Assembly (NCBI GenBank): GCA_049650345.1
Contig: JBARZY010000122.1
Location: 11,997 to 75,996 of the forward strand
Reading direction: 5' to 3'
Length of the DNA: 64,000 nucleotides
DNA from: Glaciecola sp049650345
GTDB taxonomy: Bacteria; Pseudomonadota; Gammaproteobacteria; Enterobacterales; Alteromonadaceae
The translations under genes and the position numbers were made by a program. The notes under the pieces were generated by a model, which worked only from the letters and a program-made list of their open reading frames with translations, was not told the DNA's origin and did not search any database. Positions 54,804 to 63,617 of this stretch are shown in pieces; the stretch's first letter is position 1; every line of letters begins with the position of its first letter.

Positions 54804-57629
54804 ATGCAAAATAGCGTGATGAAAGCATGGTGGGATTCCTCTCATATGGCAGGGGCTAATGCTGCTTATGTTGAAGAACTGTACGAAGCATATCTCGAAA
54901 ACCCTCAAGATGTACCCGAAACCTGGAAGTCAACATTTGACAACCTTCCTAAAGTAGACGGCGTAGCCGTTGAAGAAAATCACTATAATATACGTGAAGA
55001 GTTCAAAAAGATGGCTGCTGCAGGTCCTGCCGCCAGAATTGGCTCAGCGGTTGCTAACACCGCATCTTCACCTGGTGACGTAAAACAGGTTAAGGTCTTG
55101 CAACTTATTAATGCATTCCGTTTTCGTGGACATCAACACGCTAACCTTGATCCATTGGGATTGTGGCAACAAGAGCGAGTTCGTGATTTAGAACTTTCTC
55201 ATCACAATTTATCAGAAAGTGATTTTGATACCATGTTTAGTTTAGGCTCATACGCGGTAGGCCCTGAAAAACTAAACTTGAACGATTTATTTAAATCGTT
55301 AAATCGCACATATTGCGGTTCGATTGGCTCAGAATATATGCATATTACTGATACCGAGCAGAAACGTTGGATTCAGCAGCGTTTAGAGTCAGTTGAGGCG
55401 AAGCCACAATTTGACCGTGATGCTAAAATCCAAATTTTGAAAGGCTTAATTGCAGCCGACGGTATGGAAAAATACTTAGGCTCTAAGTTCACCGGCGCTA
55501 AACGCTTTAGTTTAGAAGGTGGTGATGCACTTATTCCTATGCTTAAAGGGCTTATTAGTGAAGCTGGTGCGGCGGGCGCGAAAGAAGTCGTGCTGGGCAT
55601 GGCTCACCGTGGTCGCCTAAACGTTCTCGTAAACGTATTGGGTAAAAACCCGTCAGTACTGTTTGACGAGTTTGCGGGTAAACATGACGATAGCCTCGGC
55701 GCTGGCGATGTTAAGTACCACGCTGGTTTTTCTTCAGATTTCGCCACACCGGGTGGCAACGTGCATTTGGCACTAGCCTTCAACCCTTCGCATTTAGAAA
55801 TTGTTAATCCGGTAGTAATGGGCTCGGTTCGAGCACGTTTATCTCGCCGCGATTGCAACGATGGCTCTGCTGTATTACCCATTACTATTCATGGTGATTC
55901 AGCAATTGCAGGTCAAGGTGTAGTACAAGAAACATTTAATATGTCGCAAACGCGAGGATTCTCAGTTGGCGGTACGGTTAGAATTGTTATTAATAACCAA
56001 GTAGGTTTTACCACATCTAAAACAGAAGATACGCGTTCTACGCAGTACTGTACCGATATTGCTAAAATGGTACAGGCGCCAATTTTCCACGTTAATGCTG
56101 ACGACCCAGAAGCGGTATCGTACGTAACCAAACTTGCCCTTGATTATCGCAACAAGTTTAAGCGCGACGTTGTGATTGACTTAGTGTGTTATCGTCGTCA
56201 TGGCCACAACGAAGCCGATGAGCCTAACGCAACACAGCCATTGATGTATCAAAAAATTAAAAAGCACCCGGTGCCGCGTCAAATTTATGCTGACCAGCTC
56301 ATTGCCGAAGGCACAGTTGCACAGCACGAAATCGATAAGTTGGTATCAGAGTACCGTAACGCGCTTGACCATGGCGCATGCGTAGTAGAAGAATGGCGTC
56401 CAATGACTGAACACTCGGTGGATTGGTCACCATATATTGGTCATGATTGGGATGTAGACTACGATGCTAGCGTTACACCTGAGCGCTTGGTTGAGCTAGG
56501 TAAGTCAATTACAAGCTTCCCTGAAAGCCACAAGTTACAGTCGCGTGTAAATAAGTTATACAACGACCGTGTCTCAATGATTAATGGCGACAAGCTGTTT
56601 GATTGGGGAATGGCCGAAAACCTAGCTTACGCAACAATTCTCGATGAAGGCACACAAATCCGTATTACGGGACAAGATTCTGGCCGTGGCACCTTCTTCC
56701 ATCGCCACGCGGTACTGCACAATCAAGTAGATGCGACCGATTATATGCCTTTGCAACACTTACATGGTAAGCAAGGTTCAATTGAAATATATGACTCGGT
56801 GTTGTCTGAAGAAGCAGTGATGGCCTTTGAATATGGCTATGCAACAGCAGAGCCTGCCACTATGACTATTTGGGAAGCACAGTTTGGTGATTTTGCTAAT
56901 GGTGCTCAAGTGGTATTTGACCAATTCCTTAGTTCGGGTGAAGCGAAGTGGGGTCGTTTATGTGGCCTAACCGTGCTGCTTCCTCACGGATATGAAGGAC
57001 AAGGTCCAGAACATAGCTCGGCACGTTTAGAGCGTTTCTTGCAATTGTGCGCTGATCACAACTGGCAAGTTTGCGTACCATCTACGCCCGCTCAGGTATA
57101 TAATATGTTGCGACGTCAAGCGGTAAGGCCAATGCGTCGTCCGCTTATTGTTATGTCGCCTAAGTCGTTATTACGTCATCCTTTAGCGGTTTCTAGCTTG
57201 GAAGAGCTGTCATCTGGTGTATTCCAGAACGTGATTGGCGAAATTGACGAACTTGACCCAGCTAACGTTGAACGCGTAGTGATGTGTTCAGGTAAAGTGT
57301 ATTACGACTTGCTAGAGCAACGTCGTAAGAACGAATTAAACAAGGTCGCAATTGTTCGTATTGAGCAGTTGTATCCGTTCCCACAGGCCGAATTACTTGA
57401 AAAAGTATCGCAATTTTCACATGTGAAAGATTGGGTCTGGTGTCAGGAAGAGCCTCAAAATCAAGGCGCTTGGTATTGTAGCCAGCACCATTTTTATGAT
57501 GCAATTCCAGACGGCGCAAAACTAACTTATGCAGGGCGTGAAGCTTCTGCTTCACCTGCAGTGGGTTATGCTGCAGTTCATTTGCAACAACAAAAAGCAT
57601 TGGTTGAAGATGCTCTCACAATTAGATAA
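54804..57629 (+). CDS. sucA: 2-oxoglutarate dehydrogenase E1 component
   Basis: 941-aa thiamine-diphosphate enzyme that decarboxylates 2-oxoglutarate and passes the succinyl group to SucB. The N-terminal helix that binds E2 (GANAAYVEELYEAYLENP), GMAHRGRLNVLVNV, the ThDP motif region ending RRHGHNEADEP and GHEGQGPEHSS-like segment (GYEGQGPEHSSAR) are present. It ends 10 bp before sucB. Confidence 0.97.
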   Translation: MQNSVMKAWWDSSHMAGANAAYVEELYEAYLENPQDVPETWKSTFDNLPKVDGVAVEENHYNIREEFKKMAAAGPAARIGSAVANTASSPGDVKQVKVLQLINAFRFRGHQHANLDPLGLWQQERVRDLELSHHNLSESDFDTMFSLGSYAVGPEKLNLNDLFKSLNRTYCGSIGSEYMHITDTEQKRWIQQRLESVEAKPQFDRDAKIQILKGLIAADGMEKYLGSKFTGAKRFSLEGGDALIPMLKGLISEAGAAGAKEVVLGMAHRGRLNVLVNVLGKNPSVLFDEFAGKHDDSLGAGDVKYHAGFSSDFATPGGNVHLALAFNPSHLEIVNPVVMGSVRARLSRRDCNDGSAVLPITIHGDSAIAGQGVVQETFNMSQTRGFSVGGTVRIVINNQVGFTTSKTEDTRSTQYCTDIAKMVQAPIFHVNADDPEAVSYVTKLALDYRNKFKRDVVIDLVCYRRHGHNEADEPNATQPLMYQKIKKHPVPRQIYADQLIAEGTVAQHEIDKLVSEYRNALDHGACVVEEWRPMTEHSVDWSPYIGHDWDVDYDASVTPERLVELGKSITSFPESHKLQSRVNKLYNDRVSMINGDKLFDWGMAENLAYATILDEGTQIRITGQDSGRGTFFHRHAVLHNQVDATDYMPLQHLHGKQGSIEIYDSVLSEEAVMAFEYGYATAEPATMTIWEAQFGDFANGAQVVFDQFLSSGEAKWGRLCGLTVLLPHGYEGQGPEHSSARLERFLQLCADHNWQVCVPSTPAQVYNMLRRQAVRPMRRPLIVMSPKSLLRHPLAVSSLEELSSGVFQNVIGEIDELDPANVERVVMCSGKVYYDLLEQRRKNELNKVAIVRIEQLYPFPQAELLEKVSQFSHVKDWVWCQEEPQNQGAWYCSQHHFYDAIPDGAKLTYAGREASASPAVGYAAVHLQQQKALVEDALTIR

Positions 57630-57639
57630 GGAACCCCAG

Positions 57640-59136
57640 ATGGCACATGAGATTAAAGTTCCCGTTTTACCAGAATCAGTTGCTGATGCAACAGTAGCCA
57701 CTTGGCACGTTAAAGCAGGCGACACAGTAACACGCGATCAAAATTTGGTAGATATTGAAACCGACAAAGTGGTACTAGAAGTAGTATCACCAGCAGATGG
57801 CGTAATTACTGAGATTTTATTTGGTGAGGGCGAAACAGTGCTAGGCGAGCAAGTTATTGCTAACGTAAGTGAGGGCGCAGTAGCTAATACGGGTAATACC
57901 GCAGAAGCACCTGCAGCAGCAGCGCCAGCCGCCGCTGAAAACGCACCTGCCGATGATATTAAAGTGCCTGTATTACCCGAGTCTGTGGCTGATGCAACTA
58001 TTGCTACATGGCATGTTGCAGCAGGCGAAGCCGTAACACGCGACCAGAACTTAGTTGATATAGAAACCGACAAAGTAGTACTAGAAGTAGTTGCTCCCGC
58101 CGACGGTCATGTAAGCGAAATTATTGCTGCCGATGGCACAACAGTAGTTGCTGAAGAAGTGATTGCTAAGTTTGTAGCGGGTGCGGGCGCTGCGCAAACT
58201 GCTAATGCACCTGCCGCAGCTGAAGCAACTGAAGAAGGTGACGACAGCGATGCGCTTAGTCCATCAGTACGTCGTTTACTTGCTGAAAAAGACATAGACC
58301 CAAGCAAAGTAAGTGGCACCGGTAAAGGCGGTCGCATCACTAAAGAAGACGTTGAGAAGCACTTAAAAGGCGGCTCAGCTGCTAAAGCTGCACCAGCTAG
58401 CACACAAAACGATGAGCCAAGCATTGCTGCGGGTAGTCGTACCGAGAAACGTGTGCCTATGACACGCTTGCGCAAAACCATTGCCAATCGTTTATTAGAA
58501 GCGAAAAACTCTACCGCTATGTTGACAACTTTCAATGAAGTGAACATGAAACCTATTATGGACCTGCGCAAGCAATACCAAGAAGGTTTTGAAAAGCGTC
58601 ATGGTATTCGTTTAGGTTTTATGTCGTTTTATGTTAAAGCGGTAACTGAAGCACTTAAGCGTTATCCAGAAGTAAACGCTTCTATTGATGGTGATGACAT
58701 CGTTTATCACAACTATTTTGATATTTCTATTGCCGTATCTACGCCACGTGGCCTAGTTACGCCAGTATTAAAAGATTCTGACATGCTTGGCATGGCAGGG
58801 ATAGAAAAAGGCATCAGAGAGCTAGCGCTTAAAGGTCGTGACGGCAAATTGTCGTTAGCCGAACTACAAGGCGGTAACTTTACCATCACTAATGGTGGTG
58901 TTTTTGGCTCACTTATGTCAACGCCAATCATTAACCCACCTCAAAGCGCTATCTTGGGAATGCACAAAATCCAAGATCGTCCTATGGCAGTTAATGGCAA
59001 AGTTGAAATTTTACCAATGATGTACTTAGCCCTTTCTTACGATCACAGAATTGTTGATGGTAAAGAATCAGTTGGTTTCTTGGTAACAGTGAAAGAAATG
59101 CTAGAAGACCCAACACGCCTAATTTTAGACGTATAA
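57640..59136 (+). CDS. sucB: Dihydrolipoyllysine succinyltransferase with two lipoyl domains
   Basis: E2 core of the 2-oxoglutarate dehydrogenase complex. From ATG 57640 (after AAGGAACCCC) it is 498 aa, about 90 longer than E. coli SucB (405 aa). Two near-identical lipoyl domains are present (residues about 3-75 and 105-177), with lipoylated Lys43 and Lys145 each in IETDKVVLEVV, 102 residues apart. Ala/Pro linkers, an E3-binding domain (about 205-240, SPSVRRLLAEKDID) and the catalytic domain with the C-terminal YDHRIVDGKESV follow. No lpd gene is downstream. Confidence 0.96.
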   Translation: MAHEIKVPVLPESVADATVATWHVKAGDTVTRDQNLVDIETDKVVLEVVSPADGVITEILFGEGETVLGEQVIANVSEGAVANTGNTAEAPAAAAPAAAENAPADDIKVPVLPESVADATIATWHVAAGEAVTRDQNLVDIETDKVVLEVVAPADGHVSEIIAADGTTVVAEEVIAKFVAGAGAAQTANAPAAAEATEEGDDSDALSPSVRRLLAEKDIDPSKVSGTGKGGRITKEDVEKHLKGGSAAKAAPASTQNDEPSIAAGSRTEKRVPMTRLRKTIANRLLEAKNSTAMLTTFNEVNMKPIMDLRKQYQEGFEKRHGIRLGFMSFYVKAVTEALKRYPEVNASIDGDDIVYHNYFDISIAVSTPRGLVTPVLKDSDMLGMAGIEKGIRELALKGRDGKLSLAELQGGNFTITNGGVFGSLMSTPIINPPQSAILGMHKIQDRPMAVNGKVEILPMMYLALSYDHRIVDGKESVGFLVTVKEMLEDPTRLILDV

Positions 59137-59143
59137 TGGCGTA

Positions 59144-59172
59144 GTAGCGACCACTGGTGTTTTAGTCGCTAC
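59144..59172 (+). terminator. First hairpin in the sucB-sucC spacer
   Basis: GTAGCGAC and GTCGCTAC form a perfect 8-bp stem with a 13-nt loop just after the sucB stop. No T-run follows. Likely an mRNA processing or stabilising structure. Confidence 0.55.
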
Positions 59173-59212
59173 ATACTCAACGTAATAATACCTTAGGTGT
59201 TATTGTACTAAA

Positions 59213-59238
59213 CGCCGAGTTCATGTTTGAATTCGGCG
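59213..59238 (+). terminator. Second hairpin in the sucB-sucC spacer
   Basis: CGCCGAGTTCA and TGAATTCGGCG form an 11-bp stem with one G-T pair and a 4-nt loop, followed by CTGTTTTAA. It is a plausible terminator or attenuator separating sucAB from sucCD. Confidence 0.6.
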
Positions 59239-59320
59239 CTGTTTTAACCGGACATACTAAGTCGCATTCTGAGTGATGCGGAATATAAGTCCATCAATCA
59301 ATACAATCGGATAAATAACC

Positions 59321-60487
59321 ATGAATTTGCATGAATATCAGGGTAAACAATTGTTTAAACAATATGGTTTACCTGTTTCTGACGGGTATGCTGCTGATAC
59401 TCCACAAACTGCTGTTGAAGCGGCAGATCGCATAGGCGGTTCTGAGTGGGTAGTAAAGTGCCAAGTACACGCAGGCGGCCGCGGTAAAGCGGGCGGCGTA
59501 AAATTAGTTAAAACTAAAGACGAAATCAGAGCCTTCGCAGAAAACTGGCTGGGCAAAAACTTGGTTACTTACCAAACTGACGAAAATGGGCAACCTGTTA
59601 GCCGTATTTTAGTTGAGTCTTGCACCGACATTGCACAAGAATTGTATCTTGGTGCCGTTGTTGACCGTACGTCACGTAAAATCGTGTTTATGGCATCAAC
59701 TGAAGGTGGCGTTGAAATTGAAACCGTTGCTGAAGAGACACCTGAAAAGATCCTTAAAGCAGAAATTGATCCGCTTGTAGGCGCACAGCCTTTCCAAGCG
59801 CGTGAAATTGCTTTCGCACTTGGTTTAACCGGTGTACAGGTTAGACAGTTTACCAACATCTTTATGGGTCTTGCTAAAATGTTTGAAGACCTAGATTTAG
59901 CACTGATTGAAATTAACCCATTAGTGATCAAAGAAGACGGTGACTTACACTGTCTAGACGCTAAATTAGGTGTTGATAGCAACGCGTTATATCGTCAAAA
60001 AGAAGTATCTGAAATGAACGATCCTTCACAAGAAGACGCTCGCGAAGCGCACGCTGCTAAATTTGAACTTAACTACGTAGCCCTTGACGGCAACGTTGGT
60101 TGCATGGTTAACGGTGCGGGCCTAGCAATGGGTACCATGGATATCGTTAACTTACACGGCGGTAGCCCAGCTAACTTCCTTGACGTAGGTGGCGGTGCAA
60201 CTAAAGAGCGTGTTGCTGAAGCATTCAAAATCATTTTGTCTGATAGCAACGTAAAAGCGGTATTAGTGAACATCTTTGGCGGTATTGTGCGTTGTGACAT
60301 GATCGCAGAAGGTATTATTGGTGCAGTTAAAGAAGTTGGCGTAAACGTACCTGTTGTTGTGCGTTTAGAAGGCACTAACGCTGAACTAGGCCGTGAAGTA
60401 CTAGCGGGTTCTGACCTTGATATCATTGCGGCTGAATCACTTACAGATGCTGCTGAAAAAGTTGTTGCTGCTGCGGAGGGCAAATAA
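59321..60487 (+). CDS. sucC: Succinyl-CoA synthetase beta subunit
   Basis: 388-aa ATP-grasp subunit that makes ATP (or GTP) from succinyl-CoA with SucD. MNLHEYQGKQLFKQYGLPV at the start, VHAGGRGKAGGVK in the nucleotide site, EINPLV for metal binding and NIFGGIVRCD near the end are typical. Its stop overlaps the sucD start by one base (TAATG), so the two are coupled. Confidence 0.98.
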   Translation: MNLHEYQGKQLFKQYGLPVSDGYAADTPQTAVEAADRIGGSEWVVKCQVHAGGRGKAGGVKLVKTKDEIRAFAENWLGKNLVTYQTDENGQPVSRILVESCTDIAQELYLGAVVDRTSRKIVFMASTEGGVEIETVAEETPEKILKAEIDPLVGAQPFQAREIAFALGLTGVQVRQFTNIFMGLAKMFEDLDLALIEINPLVIKEDGDLHCLDAKLGVDSNALYRQKEVSEMNDPSQEDAREAHAAKFELNYVALDGNVGCMVNGAGLAMGTMDIVNLHGGSPANFLDVGGGATKERVAEAFKIILSDSNVKAVLVNIFGGIVRCDMIAEGIIGAVKEVGVNVPVVVRLEGTNAELGREVLAGSDLDIIAAESLTDAAEKVVAAAEGK

Positions 60488-61359
60488 TGTCAGTTTTAAT
60501 TAATAAAGACACCAAAGTAATTTGCCAAGGTTTTACCGGCGGTCAAGGTACATTCCACTCTGAGCAAGCAATTGCTTATGGTACGCAAATGGTTGGTGGT
60601 GTTACACCAGGCAAGGGCGGTACTGAGCACTTAGGTTTACCTGTTTTCAATACAGTAAAAGATGCAGTTAAGGCTACAGGCGCAACTGCTTCTGTAATTT
60701 ACGTACCTGCACCATTTTGTAAAGACTCTATCGTAGAAGCAGTTGATGCTGGTATTGAGTTAGTAGTATGTATTACCGAAGGTATTCCTACTATTGATAT
60801 GCTTTACGTAAAAGAATATGTGACCCTTAAAGGCGCACGTATGATTGGTCCAAACTGCCCAGGTGTAATCACACCAGGTGAATGTAAAATTGGTATTATG
60901 CCAGGTCACATTCATAAGCCAGGTAAAGTTGGTATTGTATCTCGTTCAGGTACGCTTACTTACGAAGCAGTTAAGCAAACTACTGATGAAGGTTTTGGAC
61001 AGTCTACTTGCGTGGGTATTGGTGGCGACCCTATCCCAGGTTCAAACTTTATCGATATTCTTAAGTTGTTCCAAGAAGATCCAGCAACAGAAGCCATTGT
61101 TATGATTGGTGAAATTGGTGGTACTGCTGAAGAAGAAGCAGCAGCTTACATCAAAGACAACGTAACTAAGCCTGTTGTTTCTTACATTGCAGGTGTAACT
61201 GCTCCTGCTGGTAAGCGCATGGGTCACGCCGGTGCAATCATTGCTGGTGGTAAAGGTACGGCTGATGAAAAATTCAAGGCGCTTGAAGCCGCTGGTGTTA
61301 AAACCGTGCGTTCACTTGCTGAGATTGGTAAAGGCTTACGCGAAATCACAGGCTGGTAA
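60487..61359 (+). CDS. sucD: Succinyl-CoA synthetase alpha subunit
   Basis: 290-aa CoA-binding subunit. The CoA site (VICQGFTGGQGTFHSEQA), GGVTPGKGG, the active-site phosphohistidine in GHAGAII (residue about 247) and SRSGTLTYE are present. Coupled to sucC. An intrinsic terminator follows and ends the TCA cluster. Confidence 0.98.
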   Translation: MSVLINKDTKVICQGFTGGQGTFHSEQAIAYGTQMVGGVTPGKGGTEHLGLPVFNTVKDAVKATGATASVIYVPAPFCKDSIVEAVDAGIELVVCITEGIPTIDMLYVKEYVTLKGARMIGPNCPGVITPGECKIGIMPGHIHKPGKVGIVSRSGTLTYEAVKQTTDEGFGQSTCVGIGGDPIPGSNFIDILKLFQEDPATEAIVMIGEIGGTAEEEAAAYIKDNVTKPVVSYIAGVTAPAGKRMGHAGAIIAGGKGTADEKFKALEAAGVKTVRSLAEIGKGLREITGW

Positions 61360-61410
61360 ACACCGCTGTGTGCATTGTTAGTCGCTAGGCTATGCAATGC
61401 AAATATTTTA

Positions 61411-61440
61411 AAGGCTCAACGATTGTTGGGCCTTTTTTTA
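61411..61440 (+). terminator. Intrinsic terminator of sucCD
   Basis: AAGGCTCAAC and GTTGGGCCTT form a 10-bp stem (one T-G pair) with loop GATT, followed by a run of seven T. A standard rho-independent terminator. Confidence 0.9.
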
Positions 61441-61509
61441 TGCTCATACATTTTGAAAACACATATTAGGGCTTCATTTTTATTCGTTGCAGTCGTTAAC
61501 ATTTGTATA

Positions 61510-61950
61510 GTGTCAGATTGGGTGTCATCAGCATTGACTACAATTAAGGTCATTCCTAAAAAGCCCCCTCAAGCTTTGCAGAACTTTTTGCAACGCATGC
61601 CAAAAGAGGTGGTAGACAGTTTCAGTGAAACGCAACTTAATCATTTGCATGAAGCCTTAGGCGTTCGCAGCTGGAAAAAGCACAGTATCGATGTGCGCTC
61701 TACCTTTGCTATTCCCTTTACGACTAAACGTATTTACTATGTGTTTCTCGTAGGGCGGAACACCCGTGAATTGTCACGAGGCGAAAAACGAATATCAGCA
61801 TTTGCGTCTTTGCTTGTGATTAGTGTGTTTTTAATGGTGTCAATGGTAATAGGTTTACTGATATTGTACTTATTGAAATCCGCATTGGGGATTGACCTAT
61901 TTGAAGGCTTTTCTTTAGGTATATGGTCGTGGTTTAAAGAGCAGTTTTAA
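61510..61950 (+). CDS. Small single-helix membrane protein, unknown function
   Basis: 146-aa protein (start at GTG 61510) that I do not recognise. The N-terminal part is soluble and basic, with a VIPKKPPQALQNFLQRMP segment that looks like a structured cytoplasmic domain; one long hydrophobic helix lies near residues 98-123, with an aromatic C-terminal tail. An earlier in-frame ATG-like start would run through the sucD terminator, so it is rejected; GTG 61522 is an alternative. No clear ribosome site. It converges with the MscS gene. Confidence 0.55.
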   Translation: MSDWVSSALTTIKVIPKKPPQALQNFLQRMPKEVVDSFSETQLNHLHEALGVRSWKKHSIDVRSTFAIPFTTKRIYYVFLVGRNTRELSRGEKRISAFASLLVISVFLMVSMVIGLLILYLLKSALGIDLFEGFSLGIWSWFKEQF

Positions 61951-61964
61951 GTGCTCTTTACGCT

Positions 61965-63263
61965 TTACTTAGCAATATCGTTTGGATTAAGGATACGTAC
62001 TTCACGTTGAGGGAAGGGCATATCTACGCCATTTTCTTTCAGCGTTTCAAAAATCGTTAGTAACAAGTCACCACCTACTCGATTTTTGCCGTCATCAATG
62101 CCCACCATCCAAAATTCTACAAACATATTTACCCCCGAGTCACCAAAGCTATCGATTTCGCAGTCTGGACGTTCTTCTATGGGGTATTGCTCGCCACTTA
62201 ATACTTGCGGATGTTCGCCAACAGCAGTTTTAATGTAGTCAACCATGGTTCGAATATCGGTGGCATAAGGTACGCTAAAATCGACTCGATAACGTTGTTT
62301 AGGATCTTTATGAGACCAGTTCACCAACAAATTCGAAATAAACATTTCGTTGGGTACTAAAATATCTTTACCGTCATAGGTTTCTAATACGGCATAGCGC
62401 ATTTTAAATTCGCGCACAAAACCTTTTTGGCCATTATCCAATTCAACGTAGTCACCAATAGTAAGCGACCGATCAAGCAAAATAATGATGCCCGATATGA
62501 AGTTTGAGGCAATAGACTGCAAACCAAGCCCAATGCCCACGCCCAACGCACCGCCAAACACCGCCAATGTGGTGAGGTTAATGCCCATTACGTTCAGCAA
62601 TAACAGTACGATGATACAAAACAATGCGACTTCAAATAGTTTAGAAAATACTTCTTTAGTGGGGACATCTAACGACGCTTGTTTGCGGATAACCGCTTTG
62701 CCAAAGTGGTTAGAGCGGCGTCCTAACCAAAACAATAAACAGGCAAAAATAATGACGCGCACCACACCGTAGAGAGATACGCTTACGTTGCCCACACTTA
62801 TGGATATATCACTCAAGGCAACAATGACTTCATCAAGCAAACCCACTACATGCAAAAACACAATAGGCACACCAATCCACTTAAACAGGCGCGCAGGTGT
62901 TTTGTCTTGCACAAAGGTGTTAATTAATGAGCTAAACAATAACAGTGCCGCAACGCTTAAACTGACGGTAATCACCCAATGGGGAATGTTTTGATTAATG
63001 GCTATTTGGTCAATTATTTTAATTAAAACAACCGCTAAAATTGGCGTAGTAAGTGATGCGGCTTGGTATGCAAACGTTTTTAAGGGGTGAGCATTTGGTT
63101 CAGGCGGCGTGTTTAACACCGCTATATTTTTACGTAATAATACAGCAGCACTGTAGGCAACTGCATACACAGCCATTACCACACCTATTTGCAGCAATGT
63201 GTAAGGGTCGGCAATCGCCTGCGTAAATTCTTGTTCCAATAAATTAAGGTATTTAGCAAACAT
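61965..63263 (-). CDS. MscS-family mechanosensitive ion channel
   Basis: 432-aa channel with four or five N-terminal membrane helices before the pore. The pore and beta-domain signature is strong: GVGIGLGLQSIASNFISGIIILLDRSLTIGDYVEL-type sequence (around residues 255-290), then NGQKGFVREFKMRYAVLET and PNEMFISNLLVNWS. It is longer than E. coli MscS (286 aa) through extra N-terminal helices. I start at ATG 63263; a TTG at 63302 would add 13 residues. It relieves osmotic pressure by opening under membrane tension. Confidence 0.9.
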   Translation of the reverse strand: MFAKYLNLLEQEFTQAIADPYTLLQIGVVMAVYAVAYSAAVLLRKNIAVLNTPPEPNAHPLKTFAYQAASLTTPILAVVLIKIIDQIAINQNIPHWVITVSLSVAALLLFSSLINTFVQDKTPARLFKWIGVPIVFLHVVGLLDEVIVALSDISISVGNVSVSLYGVVRVIIFACLLFWLGRRSNHFGKAVIRKQASLDVPTKEVFSKLFEVALFCIIVLLLLNVMGINLTTLAVFGGALGVGIGLGLQSIASNFISGIIILLDRSLTIGDYVELDNGQKGFVREFKMRYAVLETYDGKDILVPNEMFISNLLVNWSHKDPKQRYRVDFSVPYATDIRTMVDYIKTAVGEHPQVLSGEQYPIEERPDCEIDSFGDSGVNMFVEFWMVGIDDGKNRVGGDLLLTIFETLKENGVDMPFPQREVRILNPNDIAK

Positions 63264-63617
63264 AATAAGTAAAAAAAGCCTGTAGTTAACCGCGCTAAAC
63301 AATATTGATGAACAATCACCTAAGTGAGCAAGTTTTGCAAACAGTATTAATCAAAATACCTACTTTTCGTCAAATTTATGTCCTAATTTCGATAAAAATC
63401 AACGTATGTCTCTGATTTTATGATTATTGAAGGGGTAATTAAAGAAAGCGCTAATGCATAAAAATGAATACGTATGCAGGCTAATGTTAAAGATATGTGA
63501 AAGCTGTAACATAAAAAGTGATGAATCAACTCTCGCCAATGTGAAAACAACACCCACAACGGATTGTGATTTGCTCTCTCAACACAACACATATTCTAAC
63601 TAATATGAGACATACGA
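63264..63617. other. 354-bp region between the MscS gene and the TonB receptor gene
   Basis: No gene seen (a 69-codon minus frame at 63383-63592 has no family resemblance). It holds the promoters of the two divergent genes. A short dyad AGCGCT within GAAAGCGCTAAT (around 63445) resembles the centre of LacI-family operators that often precede sugar-linked TonB receptors, but the arms are weak. Confidence 0.45.

Noticed and set aside
63440..63455. LacI-type operator before the TonB receptor
   Set aside because: Only the central AGCGCT dyad is good; the arms do not extend symmetrically enough to claim a site.
63383..63592. 69-codon minus-strand frame before the TonB receptor gene
   Set aside because: No family resemblance; lies in the promoter region between two divergent genes.
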